64,000 nucleotides of DNA from Fredinandcohnia quinoae (GCF_022427965.1 NZ_JAKTTI010000001.1:248001-312000); one strand, 5' to 3'. Counted from the first letter of the stretch, positions 38,611 to 47,507 are shown. Notes: generated by a model not told the origin, from the sequence alone. Numbers and translations are program-made.

Positions 38611-39790
38611 GGGAATTAACCTCCCTTTCATATTGTGAGGTCTTGATTAAATAAATATTATGATCATTCTCAAGAATTTTAAAACTATCAATACCTTTTT
38701 GAGCAAATTGTTTTAATAGCAAATGTTCATTTTGATCAATGTCACCCGATAAAATGACAAAGGGTGACAGCACGTGCTGACGCCCAGCAGCATGAATCAT
38801 AAAATGAAACGGAACCGTGATACTATGTTTACTAAGTCTAGCAATTAACTCCAGTGCTCTTGCAAGATGTTCCTTTCCTGTTCCAAGAGCCTGATGTACA
38901 AATGGCGATTTCCCTGCTTTTCTAATATTGACAAATACTTCAAATGGAATATTTTTTAGGGTGGCATATTCTAATAAATATGTTAAACCGCTTAAATAAT
39001 CTTCTAAATTTCTTTCACGCACATTGATCATAATCGTCCACGAAAACTGTGCAGTTTTATCAAACATTTTTGTTTGAAGCTCGTTCGTGCGAGCAGATGC
39101 TTTCCAATGTACCCGATTGAATGGGTCTGTAGAAACATATTGCCTTGCTCCAACGATTGCGTTTAAATCTTCAAAGTAGGATGACTTTATCGGATATTCC
39201 CCTTGATTTTTGGGAATAATTTTCTCAATCCCACCAACGACAACAGGTGAGGAAAATATGATAGTTTCGAATAAAAGAGGTTTTGTATATTGGAGATACA
39301 CTTCTCCAAACCCAAATAAATGAGGAATTCGAACCTCAAGTGTCCTAATTTTAACTACACCTCTTTTTCTTGCATAAAACGGAAGTCTCGTTGTGACCGA
39401 TTGTCTTCCCATTAAGGATAATGGCAAATGAAGTTCAATTTGTTCAGTTTCGAGAATTTGTCTTTCATTTTCGAATTCAATCATACTATCTATCGTGATT
39501 CTGACCTGTGCATTGAATAAGGGAATTACACCATTTTGACTAAAGGTGATCGAAAAATCATCATTTTCACCCTTGAATAATTTAATTGTTTCCTTATTTA
39601 TTTCTACAGAGATATGTTCACCAACACGATTCAGATAAAAACGATTCACGTATATAAATAATAGAAAGAGCAATCCTACAAAGATAACTAAAAAAGACTG
39701 TACCATTATTCCAGTCATCATAATTATAGAAGAAAGAATTGCCAATAGAGACAATTCATTTCCCAAAGAGATTTGTCTTTTCCACCCCAT
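38600..39790 (-). CDS. DUF58 (von Willebrand A-like) protein, YeaD type
   Basis: 396 residues. Two membrane helices lie at about 14-50. The remainder carries the DUF58 signature ARQYVSTDPFNRVHWKASART (about 210-235), which precedes a vWA-like domain. These proteins commonly work with a MoxR ATPase and a transglutaminase-like membrane protein; B. subtilis yeaC-yeaD-yebA is the parallel operon. The ATG overlaps the MoxR stop by one base. Biochemical role unproven. Confidence 0.87.
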   Translation of the reverse strand: MGWKRQISLGNELSLLAILSSIIMMTGIMVQSFLVIFVGLLFLLFIYVNRFYLNRVGEHISVEINKETIKLFKGENDDFSITFSQNGVIPLFNAQVRITIDSMIEFENERQILETEQIELHLPLSLMGRQSVTTRLPFYARKRGVVKIRTLEVRIPHLFGFGEVYLQYTKPLLFETIIFSSPVVVGGIEKIIPKNQGEYPIKSSYFEDLNAIVGARQYVSTDPFNRVHWKASARTNELQTKMFDKTAQFSWTIMINVRERNLEDYLSGLTYLLEYATLKNIPFEVFVNIRKAGKSPFVHQALGTGKEHLARALELIARLSKHSITVPFHFMIHAAGRQHVLSPFVILSGDIDQNEHLLLKQFAQKGIDSFKILENDHNIYLIKTSQYEREVNSHAI

Positions 39791-40740
39791 TAATTAACAG
39801 CTCCCGCTTCCACTGGTACCGATACGGACGATAGCAATTCCTGAATAATTTGTCGGTTTGTTTTCTTTAGTGAACCTTCCATCGTAAGTACGAGTCGATG
39901 TGCAATAACAAACGGAGCCATATATTTAATGTCTTCAGGTGTTACGTATAATCTACCGTCTAGATACGCTCTTCCCTGTGCTGCCTTCATAAGCGCCAAC
40001 GTTCCACGAGGACTTGCGCCAATTTCAACATCTGAGTGCTCTCTTGTAGCATGAATAACACGTAATAAATAATCTTCTACATCATCTGATAATTTCACTT
40101 GCTGAACTTCTCTTTGCATATATTCAATGTCTTCTTTGGATAATACTTCTCCTAATTCCTCAATTGGATTATTTTGACGATATGTCTGCATGATTTGTTT
40201 CTCTTCAGCAAAGCTCGGATATCCTAGATCAATTTGTACAAAAAAACGATCCATCTGCGCCTCAGGTAGAGGAAAGGTTCCTTGTTGAGATTCAATTGGA
40301 TTTTGTGTAGCTATTACTATAAATGGACTAGGAAGCTTTAATGTTTCTCCGTCAATTGTAACTTGACGTTCTTCCATTACCTCAAGTAAGCTTGATTGCG
40401 TTCTAGGAGTCGCACGGTTAATCTCATCAGCTAGTAGAATATTAGTCATAACTGGACCTGGACGCAACTGAAACTCTTGCTCCTTAGGATTGAAGAACTG
40501 AATTCCGGTAACATCACTTGGAAGTACATCAGGAGTAAATTGGATTCGTTTGAAAGATCCACTTATTGATTTCGCAAAGCTTTTCGCTAACATTGTCTTG
40601 CCTGTCCCTGGTACACTTTCTAATAAAATATGTCCATTATTAATAAGAGAATTTAATACTAATTCTACTACCTCATTTTTCCCGATTATTACTTGACTAA
40701 TATTCTCTTTTAATTTCGAAATATATTCTTTATTTGTCAT
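39790..40740 (-). CDS. MoxR-family AAA+ ATPase, YeaC type
   Basis: 316 residues. Walker A is ESVPGTGKTMLAK, Walker B is ILLADEINRATPRTQSSLLE, sensor 1 ATQNPIE and sensor 2 GASPRGTLAL. MoxR ATPases act as chaperones for vWA-domain partners, here the following DUF58 gene. The ATG at 40740 follows GCGGGGA; an ATG 15 bases upstream has no ribosome site. First gene of the three-gene operon. Confidence 0.9.
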   Translation of the reverse strand: MTNKEYISKLKENISQVIIGKNEVVELVLNSLINNGHILLESVPGTGKTMLAKSFAKSISGSFKRIQFTPDVLPSDVTGIQFFNPKEQEFQLRPGPVMTNILLADEINRATPRTQSSLLEVMEERQVTIDGETLKLPSPFIVIATQNPIESQQGTFPLPEAQMDRFFVQIDLGYPSFAEEKQIMQTYRQNNPIEELGEVLSKEDIEYMQREVQQVKLSDDVEDYLLRVIHATREHSDVEIGASPRGTLALMKAAQGRAYLDGRLYVTPEDIKYMAPFVIAHRLVLTMEGSLKKTNRQIIQELLSSVSVPVEAGAVN

Positions 40741-40898
40741 TAGTATCCCCGCCATTATTCATATTTTATAAAATTTAGTTAATTTAATTAATTGTAAATC
40801 TATGACTATTTTAATTTATCAAACATTTTACTATTTTCCAACAAAAATATTAATTACCTACCATATTGACATTAAAGGATGAACTCTGCAAAAAGAAT

Positions 40899-40927
40899 TT
40901 GACAAAGCTATACAAAACGAATATAAT
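40899..40927 (+). promoter_or_regulatory. Perfect sigma-A promoter of the candidate RNA
   Basis: TTGACA (40899-40904), a 17-base spacer and TATAAT (40922-40927). Both hexamers match consensus exactly. No protein gene lies in this direction. Confidence 0.85.
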
Positions 40928-40933
40928 TAATAT

Positions 40934-41202
40934 TTGATGTTCCTCAATACTTTAAAGCATAATTTTAAATTACTAATATAAATTTTAATATATAACTTTT
41001 CGTTCGAGTTAAAATAAATTTTATCATTTGAGAAAGACTTATTCACACTGGATCGGCTTCGGAGCCGTGAGGACGAAAGAGAGGTAGGGCTTTCGTTGTT
41101 TAAGAATTCCAAATCTACCGCGGCTAAGTAATTATTATGTAGAAAAAAGTTAATACGTCCAATATATAGAAAGAACCAACGATTGCGGTTGGTTCTTTTT
41201 TT
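40934..41202 (+). ncRNA. Candidate structured noncoding RNA (~265 nt), family not recognised
   Basis: Transcript predicted from the perfect promoter at 40899 to the terminator AAAGAACCAAC-GATTGCG-GTTGGTTCTTTTTTT (41170-41201). The first 110 bases are A/T-rich; bases 41047-41125 are GC-rich and folded. The hairpin CGGCT-TCGG-AGCCG (41054-41067) competes with pairing of the same AGCCG to CGGCT at 41121-41125. ACGAAAG (41073) pairs with CTTTCGT (41090), and GGTAG (41083) in its loop pairs with CTACC (41115), forming a pseudoknot. No open frame has a convincing start. It does not look like 6S, tmRNA, RNase P, SRP RNA or a riboswitch I know. It lies between divergent moxR and convergent tcyP. Confidence 0.65.
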
Positions 41203-41228
41203 ACTTTAATTGATTAAAGATAAACAAA

Positions 41229-41264
41229 AAGGTAAGACCAATAGATTTCTGGCCTTACCTTTAA
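41229..41264 (-). terminator. Terminator of tcyP
   Basis: On the - strand AAAGGTAAG...CTTACCTTTTTG, with an inner CCAGAAATCTATTGG stem, five bases after the stop. Confidence 0.8.
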
Positions 41265-41268
41265 CTTG

Positions 41269-42651
41269 TTATGCTTCTAATTCATGGGTTGGATTACCAT
41301 ACACATTCGTGTCTAATTCTCCAGTAATTTTACTAGTAAGAACACCCGCTGTCATACTTCCACTAACATTTAGTGCAGTACGGCCCATATCGATCAGAGG
41401 CTCAACTGAAATTAATAATCCTGCTAATGCAACAGGTAAATCCATTGCTGAAAGTACTAGGATAGCAGCAAATGTTGCACCTCCACCAACACCCGCAACA
41501 CCAAACGAGCTAATCGCAACTACTGCGATTAAAGTGGCAATAAACGATGGACTAAGTGGATCAATTCCTACTGTTGGAGCAATCATAACAGCTAGCATCG
41601 CTGGATACACACCTGCACATCCATTTTGGCCAATTGATAATCCAAATGAACCCGCAAAGTTAGCAATACCTTCTGGTACTCCGAGGTCTTTTGTTTGAGC
41701 TTTCACATTAAGCGGCAATGTCCCCGCACTTGTACGTGATGAAAAGGCGAAAGTTAAAACAGGTAGAACCTTCTTTACATATGTGATTGGATTTAACCCT
41801 GAAAGTGTTAATAACAATAAATGAATAGCAAAAACTATTAATAATGCTACATAAGAAGCAACGACAAATTTTCCAAGCTTCCAAATTGCACTATAATCAC
41901 TAGTTGCAGTGACACGAGTCATAATTGCGAGAACTCCGTATGGAGTCAAACGAAGAATGATGGTTACAATTCTCATTATAATTGAATAAAAAGCATCAAT
42001 AATTTTCGCAAACATTTCAGCATGTTCAGGCTCTTTTCGTTTCACCCCTAAGAATGCAAATCCTATGAATGCTGCAAATATAACGACAGCAATTGTTGAA
42101 GTAGGTCGAGCACCAGTAAAGTCTAAAAATGGATTAGCTGGTAATAAATCTACGATTTGTTGAGGCAAAGTTCGATCTTGGATCTCCGAAAATTTTTGAT
42201 CAAGCATTTCCCCACGAGCAGCTTCAGCATCCCCACCCGCGATTTGAACTGATTCTAGTTTAAATCCTGTAGCCGTTGCAATACCAACAGCTGCAGATAT
42301 TGCAGTTGTTCCAACCAATATCGCTAAAATTAACCCACTGATTTTCCCAATATTATTTGCAAGCTTCATCTTTGTGAAAGCAGAAACAATCGAGATAAAA
42401 ACAAGCGGCATCACAATCATTTGTAGGAATTTAACATAGCCGTTACCAACAATGTTAAACCAGTCCATTGATTCTGAAACAACCTCTGATTCTGTTCCAT
42501 ATATTAAGTGTAAAACCAATCCAAATACAATACCTATTCCAAGAGCAGCAAAAACTCGCTTTGAAAATGAGACATGTTTTTTTTGCATATAAAATAGACC
42601 GATAATTAATAATAGCAGTATTATGATATTTACAATTGTTAAAAATGACAA
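41269..42651 (-). CDS. tcyP: L-cystine:sodium/proton symporter TcyP
   Basis: 460 residues, the length of TcyP, a dicarboxylate/amino acid:cation symporter family member for cystine uptake. Eight membrane helices and two re-entrant hairpins are expected; AFSSRTSAGTLPLN matches the serine-rich hairpin 1 and SIGQNGCAGVYPAM plus VGGGATFAAILVLSAMDLP the substrate region. TTG start eight bases after AAAGGAGG. Own terminator. Regulation by CymR is known in B. subtilis; I did not identify the box. Confidence 0.9.
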   Translation of the reverse strand: MSFLTIVNIIILLLLIIGLFYMQKKHVSFSKRVFAALGIGIVFGLVLHLIYGTESEVVSESMDWFNIVGNGYVKFLQMIVMPLVFISIVSAFTKMKLANNIGKISGLILAILVGTTAISAAVGIATATGFKLESVQIAGGDAEAARGEMLDQKFSEIQDRTLPQQIVDLLPANPFLDFTGARPTSTIAVVIFAAFIGFAFLGVKRKEPEHAEMFAKIIDAFYSIIMRIVTIILRLTPYGVLAIMTRVTATSDYSAIWKLGKFVVASYVALLIVFAIHLLLLTLSGLNPITYVKKVLPVLTFAFSSRTSAGTLPLNVKAQTKDLGVPEGIANFAGSFGLSIGQNGCAGVYPAMLAVMIAPTVGIDPLSPSFIATLIAVVAISSFGVAGVGGGATFAAILVLSAMDLPVALAGLLISVEPLIDMGRTALNVSGSMTAGVLTSKITGELDTNVYGNPTHELEA

Positions 42652-42851
42652 TTTCGTTTCCTCCTTTTGTATATTAACGTATTCAAAATATATTACAATT
42701 ATTCCTATGCGTCAAGTATGATTTATTCAGATATTAATATTTTACTATATTAAATCGGTTAAGACATGAGAAATAAGCAATATAGTAGCGTTATTTAGAC
42801 ACTTTAACTTATAGTAGTATCAAGAAATTGATTATTCGAAAGGGGTCTAAT

Positions 42852-43412
42852 ATGACAAATTTAAAAACATGGTTTGATAAAGGTATGAATAAAAATGAGT
42901 ATATTAACAATATGAAGGTTCATCAAGAGCATCTTCTACAAGTATTCAATCAGTTTACACTTACTAATGAAGATAGAGAACTACTTCATTCTTTTCAATC
43001 CAAACAATTGAAAGCGGTAATATTAACTGCCGATTGGTGTGGTGATGCAATGGTCAATTTACCTATACTAATCAGGATGGCTGATGAAGCTTTACTTGAA
43101 ACACGTTATTTAATTCGTGATGAAAACTTAGAGCTTATGGATCAATATTTAACAAATGGAAAAGCTCGATCAATCCCAATCATTATTTTTTTAAATAATG
43201 ATTTCGAAGAAGTTGGAAAATGGGGGCCAAGATCCCCGATGGCTCAACAGGTTGCTGATCAACTTAAAGAAACACTTCCCCCTAAGGATTCAGACGAGTA
43301 TGAGGCAGCATTTAAGCAATTCCTCAATTCTTTTGTTGAGAAACTAACAACAGATGTAGACCTTTGGATAGATATTAAAAATGATATCTTAAAGATACTT
43401 AAGAACATTTAA
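42852..43412 (+). CDS. Thioredoxin-like protein with a single active-site Cys
   Basis: 186 residues. The region LTADWCGDAMVNLPILIRM resembles a thioredoxin active site but reads WCGDA, so the second cysteine is absent; SIPIIIFLNNDFEEVGKWGPR matches the cis-Pro strand. It fits the Thioredoxin_9 group. A mixed-disulphide or bacillithiol-linked role is possible but unproven. GAAAGGGG precedes the ATG at 42852, chosen over a start 24 bases upstream. Confidence 0.8.
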   Translation: MTNLKTWFDKGMNKNEYINNMKVHQEHLLQVFNQFTLTNEDRELLHSFQSKQLKAVILTADWCGDAMVNLPILIRMADEALLETRYLIRDENLELMDQYLTNGKARSIPIIIFLNNDFEEVGKWGPRSPMAQQVADQLKETLPPKDSDEYEAAFKQFLNSFVEKLTTDVDLWIDIKNDILKILKNI

Positions 43413-43472
43413 GACGTAATTTTCGATTATGAAAGTGGTATTACTTTTTCAGAAAGAACATATAATATTTTT

Positions 43473-43546
43473 AAGGCCGTCCACCTCTACCATTCGCAAC
43501 GTTTGCGGGACTAACCAGACCGGAAAGTGGGCGGTCTTTTTTGCTT
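43473..43546 (+). terminator. Long structured hairpin ending in a T-run
   Basis: GGCCGTCCAC (43474-43483) pairs with GTGGGCGGTC (43528-43537) over ten pairs including two G-U, followed by TTTTTTGC. The ~44-base loop holds a second stem CGCAA-CGT-TTGCG. A TATAAT stands at 43461, but no good -35. The simplest reading is the terminator of the thioredoxin-like gene; a short separate RNA is possible. Confidence 0.55.
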
Positions 43547-43558
43547 TCCCAAAAGAAC

Positions 43559-43678
43559 AAAAGCGCAAGCGCCTTGTCCAGGCCCGACAAGCAAATGTTC
43601 TGATGCAAAAAAGTCGCACTTTGACTTTTCTTGCATCAGGTTATTTGACCTCGAGGGCCTAGGCGCTGGAGCTGAACG
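43559..43678. repeat. Long copy of the dispersed hairpin repeat
   Basis: About 120 bases, nearly identical to 59073-59192. Ends: AAAAGCGCAAGCGCCTTGTC and GGGCCTAGGCGCTGGAGCT. Nested pairing: GCGCCT with AGGCGC, GGCCC with GGGCC, CAAAT with ATTTG, CTGATGCAA with TTGCATCAG, closing in an A/T-rich apical stem. Confidence 0.85.
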
Positions 43679-43738
43679 TAGATAAACTTTATTTAAAGAC
43701 ATCCACATGTTTAAATTTTATAATTTCCTAGTAAACAA

Positions 43739-43766
43739 TAAAAAAACATGCGTTTATCCGCATGCC
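43739..43766 (-). terminator. Terminator of the nitroreductase gene
   Basis: On the - strand GCATGCG-GATAAA-CGCATG followed by TTTTTTTATTG. Confidence 0.85.
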
Positions 43767-44291
43767 TCACTTAATGGTGCCATAGAAGACAATCGATTCC
43801 CTTGGTAGTAATTTCTTAGCATCTGGTAGTATAGCCGGATATCCAAGACCCAGAATGGATACAATTCTTCTATCATCTGGGAGTGACAACTGTTTTATCA
43901 CATGTGTTTCTCGTTTTTCAGATTCAACCTGGTCTTCGGAATGATAAATTGCACCAAATGCTGCACCTAAGCCTTGTTCAACAGCTGCCAACCAAATATA
44001 CCCGGAAGCAATTGATGCATCCTGAAGCCAGTATTTACTCACATCTGGTCTTCCTGTCACAATGATAGCTGCTTTTGAAGTGGCTAACCACGGGACAAAT
44101 GGTGTTGCGTTTGCTAACTCTTTTAATACATCTGGATCTGTTACTAAAATAAATTCCCTAGAGGGGAGATTATTGCCTGCCGGTGATAAATACGCTGCAT
44201 CCAAAACAACCTCTAATACATCTAACGAAATTGGTTCATCTTTAAAATTTGTAATTTCACGTCTTGATTTGATTGCTTCTAATACATCCAT
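43767..44291 (-). CDS. Nitroreductase family protein
   Basis: 174 residues. It begins MDVLEAIKSRREITNFKDEPIS, the FMN-phosphate-binding start of the family, and has AAYLSPAGNNLPSREFILV, the usual second FMN contact, and VSILGLGYPAILP near the end. Likely an FMN-dependent NAD(P)H oxidoreductase working as a dimer; substrate unknown. AAGGTGG and AGGGA precede the ATG. Single gene with its own terminator. Confidence 0.87.
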   Translation of the reverse strand: MDVLEAIKSRREITNFKDEPISLDVLEVVLDAAYLSPAGNNLPSREFILVTDPDVLKELANATPFVPWLATSKAAIIVTGRPDVSKYWLQDASIASGYIWLAAVEQGLGAAFGAIYHSEDQVESEKRETHVIKQLSLPDDRRIVSILGLGYPAILPDAKKLLPRESIVFYGTIK

Positions 44292-44370
44292 TCCCTTCCA
44301 CCTTCTATTCCAAGTATTTCGATAAACTTACTACATATATTATACATGAAATTTTAAGTCTTTGGGATTT

Positions 44371-44871
44371 TTATAAAGGTAAAAATAAATGAAGGATAAA
44401 AAAACTAGTAAAGGTTAGGGCAGCTACAAGATGAAATCTACGCCTGAAGCCAGAAGATCTCTTATGTCGTAAATACCCTGCAAATAATGTAACTGATAAC
44501 AGTAATATCGCAGCATAACCACTTAAAAGTTTACTATTTGTGAAACTGACAATGTCCCCCATCTTATAAAGCATAATGATCCCGTGAAAAATAATAATGA
44601 TTGTTCCCATTATTGCAAATGGGATATGAGCTTTCATCATTTTACGTGATATTTTCGCTAAGTTTATTTTCAATTTCCTTGTCCTTGATTTACGGATAAC
44701 CAGAAAAATAAAATACATATTTACGTTTACTAAGAAAAATAAAATCCCAATTTGCGCAAGAAACTGGCCAAGTAAAATAATGCTGGAATCCTGGGTGCGA
44801 AATAGCCATATATATATGGCAGTAATAATAACAAACAGCACATTAACTACTAACCAAATATAATAAGACAT
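44371..44871 (-). CDS. Integral membrane protein with conserved histidines
   Basis: 166 residues with five likely membrane helices (about 3-22, 30-54, 80-102, 112-132, 145-165). Histidines lie in KAHIPFAIMG, IIFHGIIML, LRHKRSSGFRRRFHL and FFILHLFLP, a pattern that could bind heme, but no family is certain. The ATG at 44871 follows GGAGGGG. Function unknown. Confidence 0.65.
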   Translation of the reverse strand: MSYYIWLVVNVLFVIITAIYIWLFRTQDSSIILLGQFLAQIGILFFLVNVNMYFIFLVIRKSRTRKLKINLAKISRKMMKAHIPFAIMGTIIIIFHGIIMLYKMGDIVSFTNSKLLSGYAAILLLSVTLFAGYLRHKRSSGFRRRFHLVAALTFTSFFILHLFLPL

Positions 44872-45001
44872 CAAACCCCTCCTGTAATTTCCTCTTTATC
44901 CATTGTATCAAAAGCTAAATAAATCATGCAGTGTTAGCTATCACTCCCAAAAGATCCTAAATAGTGATAGTATGAAAGCATAACGTTCAGGAGGAATCAG
45001 A

Positions 45002-45229
45002 ATGTCTATTTGTAACTTAGATCACTCAAAGGAAGATGTAAATAAAAAACTCGCAAGCCAGGAGAACTTTTTGCCTCAAGGAATTTATGAAGATATCTTA
45101 AGCTATTTAGAAAAAGAACGTTCTCAAAAAGATCTTAATGAACTTTTTCACTTACTTAAAAAATATGATTTAGCTACGAAGGAAGAACAATCGAAGAGAA
45201 ATGAGTTAATAAGAAGTCTAATCAATTAG
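45002..45229 (+). CDS. Small helical protein, unknown function
   Basis: 75 residues, charged and predicted helical (IYEDILSYLEKERSQKDLNELFHLLKKYDLATKEEQ...). Excellent ribosome site CAGGAGGAATCAG before the ATG. Not recognised; probably restricted to Bacillaceae. Confidence 0.65.
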   Translation: MSICNLDHSKEDVNKKLASQENFLPQGIYEDILSYLEKERSQKDLNELFHLLKKYDLATKEEQSKRNELIRSLIN

Positions 45230-45263
45230 AATTGGCTATGTTTTGATTAAAATACAATTAAAA

Positions 45264-45295
45264 ATCCCTCTAAACTCATGTTTTAGGGGGATCTG
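45264..45295 (-). terminator. Terminator of the 102-residue gene
   Basis: On the - strand GATCCCCCTAAAA-CATGAG-TTTAGAGGGATTTTTAATTG: a stem with one mismatch and a T-run. Confidence 0.7.
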
Positions 45296-45309
45296 TTATT
45301 TAATATTAT

Positions 45310-45618
45310 TCAATTATGTTCAGCATGCAATGTTGCAATCATCCCAAAAAAGGCAAAATAAAATGATTCTGGTGCTATTAGACGAAAATGCCCGACATCA
45401 TCCGTATTAAAATCTAAAGCATTTTCTAATAGACGATAAGTAGAATATGCATAAAAGCAAAAATACTTATAATCAAATTTTGGCATTTTCTCATAAATAA
45501 CAGCAATTTCATCTTTGTATAAATCAATATTGGTTATTGCTTCATTAAGTATCACTTGCAAATCCGGAAGATCTACTTCTAGAATTAATTCATTTTTTTC
45601 AATTCGTGCAGATGCCAT
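45310..45618 (-). CDS. Hypothetical protein
   Basis: 102 residues starting MASARIEKNELILEVDLPDLQ, acidic N-terminal half, aromatic-rich second half (KFDYKYFCFYAYSTYRLLENAL). No membrane segment or motif I recognise. The ATG at 45618 follows TTGGAGGGG. Downstream of recQ on the same strand with a 104-base gap, so it may be transcribed with it. Confidence 0.6.
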   Translation of the reverse strand: MASARIEKNELILEVDLPDLQVILNEAITNIDLYKDEIAVIYEKMPKFDYKYFCFYAYSTYRLLENALDFNTDDVGHFRLIAPESFYFAFFGMIATLHAEHN

Positions 45619-45722
45619 GCGAAACCCCTCCAATAATTATTAATTCACTACAATTATTAAAGCATGTTTCTTAAAACGATGGCATGATTTGAATCACATT
45701 TAAAATGAAAACTCATCCAAGC

Positions 45723-47507
45723 TTAGTGGTTGGCAATTTTGCTTTCGTCAAGATACGTTCTGATTGCACTTAGAAAGTCCTCCCCATATCGCTCATACTT
45801 CGTTTGGGCTACTCCTTTTATTTCAAGCATGGACTTTTGATCTGTCGGCACTTGTTCACTCATCTCTCTTAAAGTACTATCTGAAAATACAATATAGGGA
45901 GGAACATTGTCTCTAATTGAAATTTCCTTTCTAACCTCTCGGAGCATCTCAAATAATTTGTCATTCACAACAATTTGCTTCTTCTTTTGTTCCTTCTTAA
46001 ATATCTTTTCCTCTCCTTTTAACACAGCAAGTGATTTCGGAGCTAGTATTAAAACGGGATATTGTGAATTTGTTAATGATACGAATCCTTCAGCAGCTAA
46101 AAAGTCGATAAGTCCAACGATTTGCTTTTCAGGATATTGCTTCAACAATCCATATGTGGACAAACTGTTAAAACCAAATTCTTGGATTCGCTTATTCTTA
46201 GATCCCTTCAATACTTGGGCAACGATAGTCTTTCCAAATCGTTCCTTCATTCGCTTAATACATGAGAATACCATTAGCGCTTCTGTTGTTACATCAACCT
46301 TTTCACGATCATCCATACAATTTACACAACGTCCACAGTCTTGAACATCCACTTCACCAAAGTATTCCAATATATAACTTTGTAAACATTTTTCAGTATG
46401 ACAAAAGTCAATCATTTGCTGTAACTTTTTATATTCATTTTCCTTTTTATGCTCATCTAAACTTGTTTGTTCAATTAAAAACTTTTGTAATTGTATGTCC
46501 TGCGGGGCATAAAGTAAGTAGCAATCACTCTTTTCACCATCTCGACCAGCACGTCCAGCTTCCTGATAATAAGCTTCAATATTTTTTGGCATGCTGTAAT
46601 GAATTACAAATCTCACGTTGGATTTATCTATTCCCATTCCGAAAGCATTTGTCGCGACCATTACTTGAACATTCTCAAACAAAAACTGGTCTTGAGCAAT
46701 ATTACGTTCTTCCTCAGAAAGTCCAGCATGATACTTTCCAACAGAATACCCCACTCGTTCCAAAAATGAATGGAGCTCATTCACATCTTTTCTCGTGGCA
46801 GCATATACAATGCCTGACTGATTCTGATTTTGCTTTAAAAATTCTTTGACAAAGTCTCGTTTATTTTCACCTTTAACAATCGAAAATGAGAGATTTTCTC
46901 GGGCAAATCCTGTGACAAATACATCTGACTCATTAATTTTTAACTGATTGCAAATATCATTTGTAACTTCTACAGTCGCCGTTGCTGTTAGGGCAGCTAC
47001 AATCGGTTTATATGGAAGGTCAACAATCATCTGGTTTATATTCCGATAGCTCGGACGAAAATCATGTCCCCATTGTGAGATACAATGGGCTTCATCAACA
47101 GCAATCATTGAGATTTGTAATGAAGATAGTAATGAACGAAAGCTTGGTGAATCCAATCGTTCTGGAGCGATATAGATTATTTTTTGAGTCCCCATTTGCG
47201 CTTCTTTTATACGATTATTTATTTCTTTGGAAGTAATACTGCTATTAATAAAGGTTGCTGGAATTCCGACTCCGTGTAGTGTATCTACTTGATCCTTCAT
47301 AAGGGAGATAAGAGGAGATATAACGATTGTAACACCATCTAAAAGCATCGCGGGAATTTGATAACAAAGCGATTTTCCACCTCCAGTTGGCATGATGGCA
47401 AGCGTATCATTTCCATCTAAAATATTTTCAATAATATCTTTTTGACCTTTTCGAAAAGAAGAATATCCAAAGTATGATTTTAAGACTTTCTCTGCTTGTT
47501 CAATCAT
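45723..47507 (-). CDS. recQ: ATP-dependent DNA helicase RecQ (YocI type)
   Basis: 594 residues. Helicase motifs: [13 protein letters not shown] (motif 0), [13 protein letters not shown] (I), [18 protein letters not shown] (II with DEAH), TATATVEV (III), [15 protein letters not shown] (VI). The zinc-binding cysteines are seen in [17 protein letters not shown] and CGRCVNC; a winged-helix RQC region follows, and an HRDC domain ends the protein (about 515-594). ATG at 47507 behind AGGTG. Role in recombination and replication-fork repair. Confidence 0.94.
   Translation of the reverse strand: MIEQAEKVLKSYFGYSSFRKGQKDIIENILDGNDTLAIMPTGGGKSLCYQIPAMLLDGVTIVISPLISLMKDQVDTLHGVGIPATFINSSITSKEINNRIKEAQMGTQKIIYIAPERLDSPSFRSLLSSLQISMIAVDEAHCISQWGHDFRPSYRNINQMIVDLPYKPIVAALTATATVEVTNDICNQLKINESDVFVTGFARENLSFSIVKGENKRDFVKEFLKQNQNQSGIVYAATRKDVNELHSFLERVGYSVGKYHAGLSEEERNIAQDQFLFENVQVMVATNAFGMGIDKSNVRFVIHYSMPKNIEAYYQEAGRAGRDGEKSDCYLLYAPQDIQLQKFLIEQTSLDEHKKENEYKKLQQMIDFCHTEKCLQSYILEYFGEVDVQDCGRCVNCMDDREKVDVTTEALMVFSCIKRMKERFGKTIVAQVLKGSKNKRIQEFGFNSLSTYGLLKQYPEKQIVGLIDFLAAEGFVSLTNSQYPVLILAPKSLAVLKGEEKIFKKEQKKKQIVVNDKLFEMLREVRKEISIRDNVPPYIVFSDSTLREMSEQVPTDQKSMLEIKGVAQTKYERYGEDFLSAIRTYLDESKIANH

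Noticed and set aside
41064-41080. Hammerhead-ribozyme-like string CCGTGAGGACGAAA in the candidate RNA
   Set aside because: It resembles stem II and the GAAA of hammerheads, but the essential CUGAUGA is absent and no flanking stems I and III can be drawn.
40927-41112. A 61-residue frame on the - strand and a 36-codon open stretch on + ending at 41127 inside the candidate RNA
   Set aside because: The - frame has no ribosome site and opposes the strong promoter; the + stretch has no ATG, GTG or TTG with a ribosome site near its start.
46262-46849. 195-residue + frame inside recQ
   Set aside because: Antisense of conserved helicase motifs; His/Phe/Gln-rich nonsense composition.
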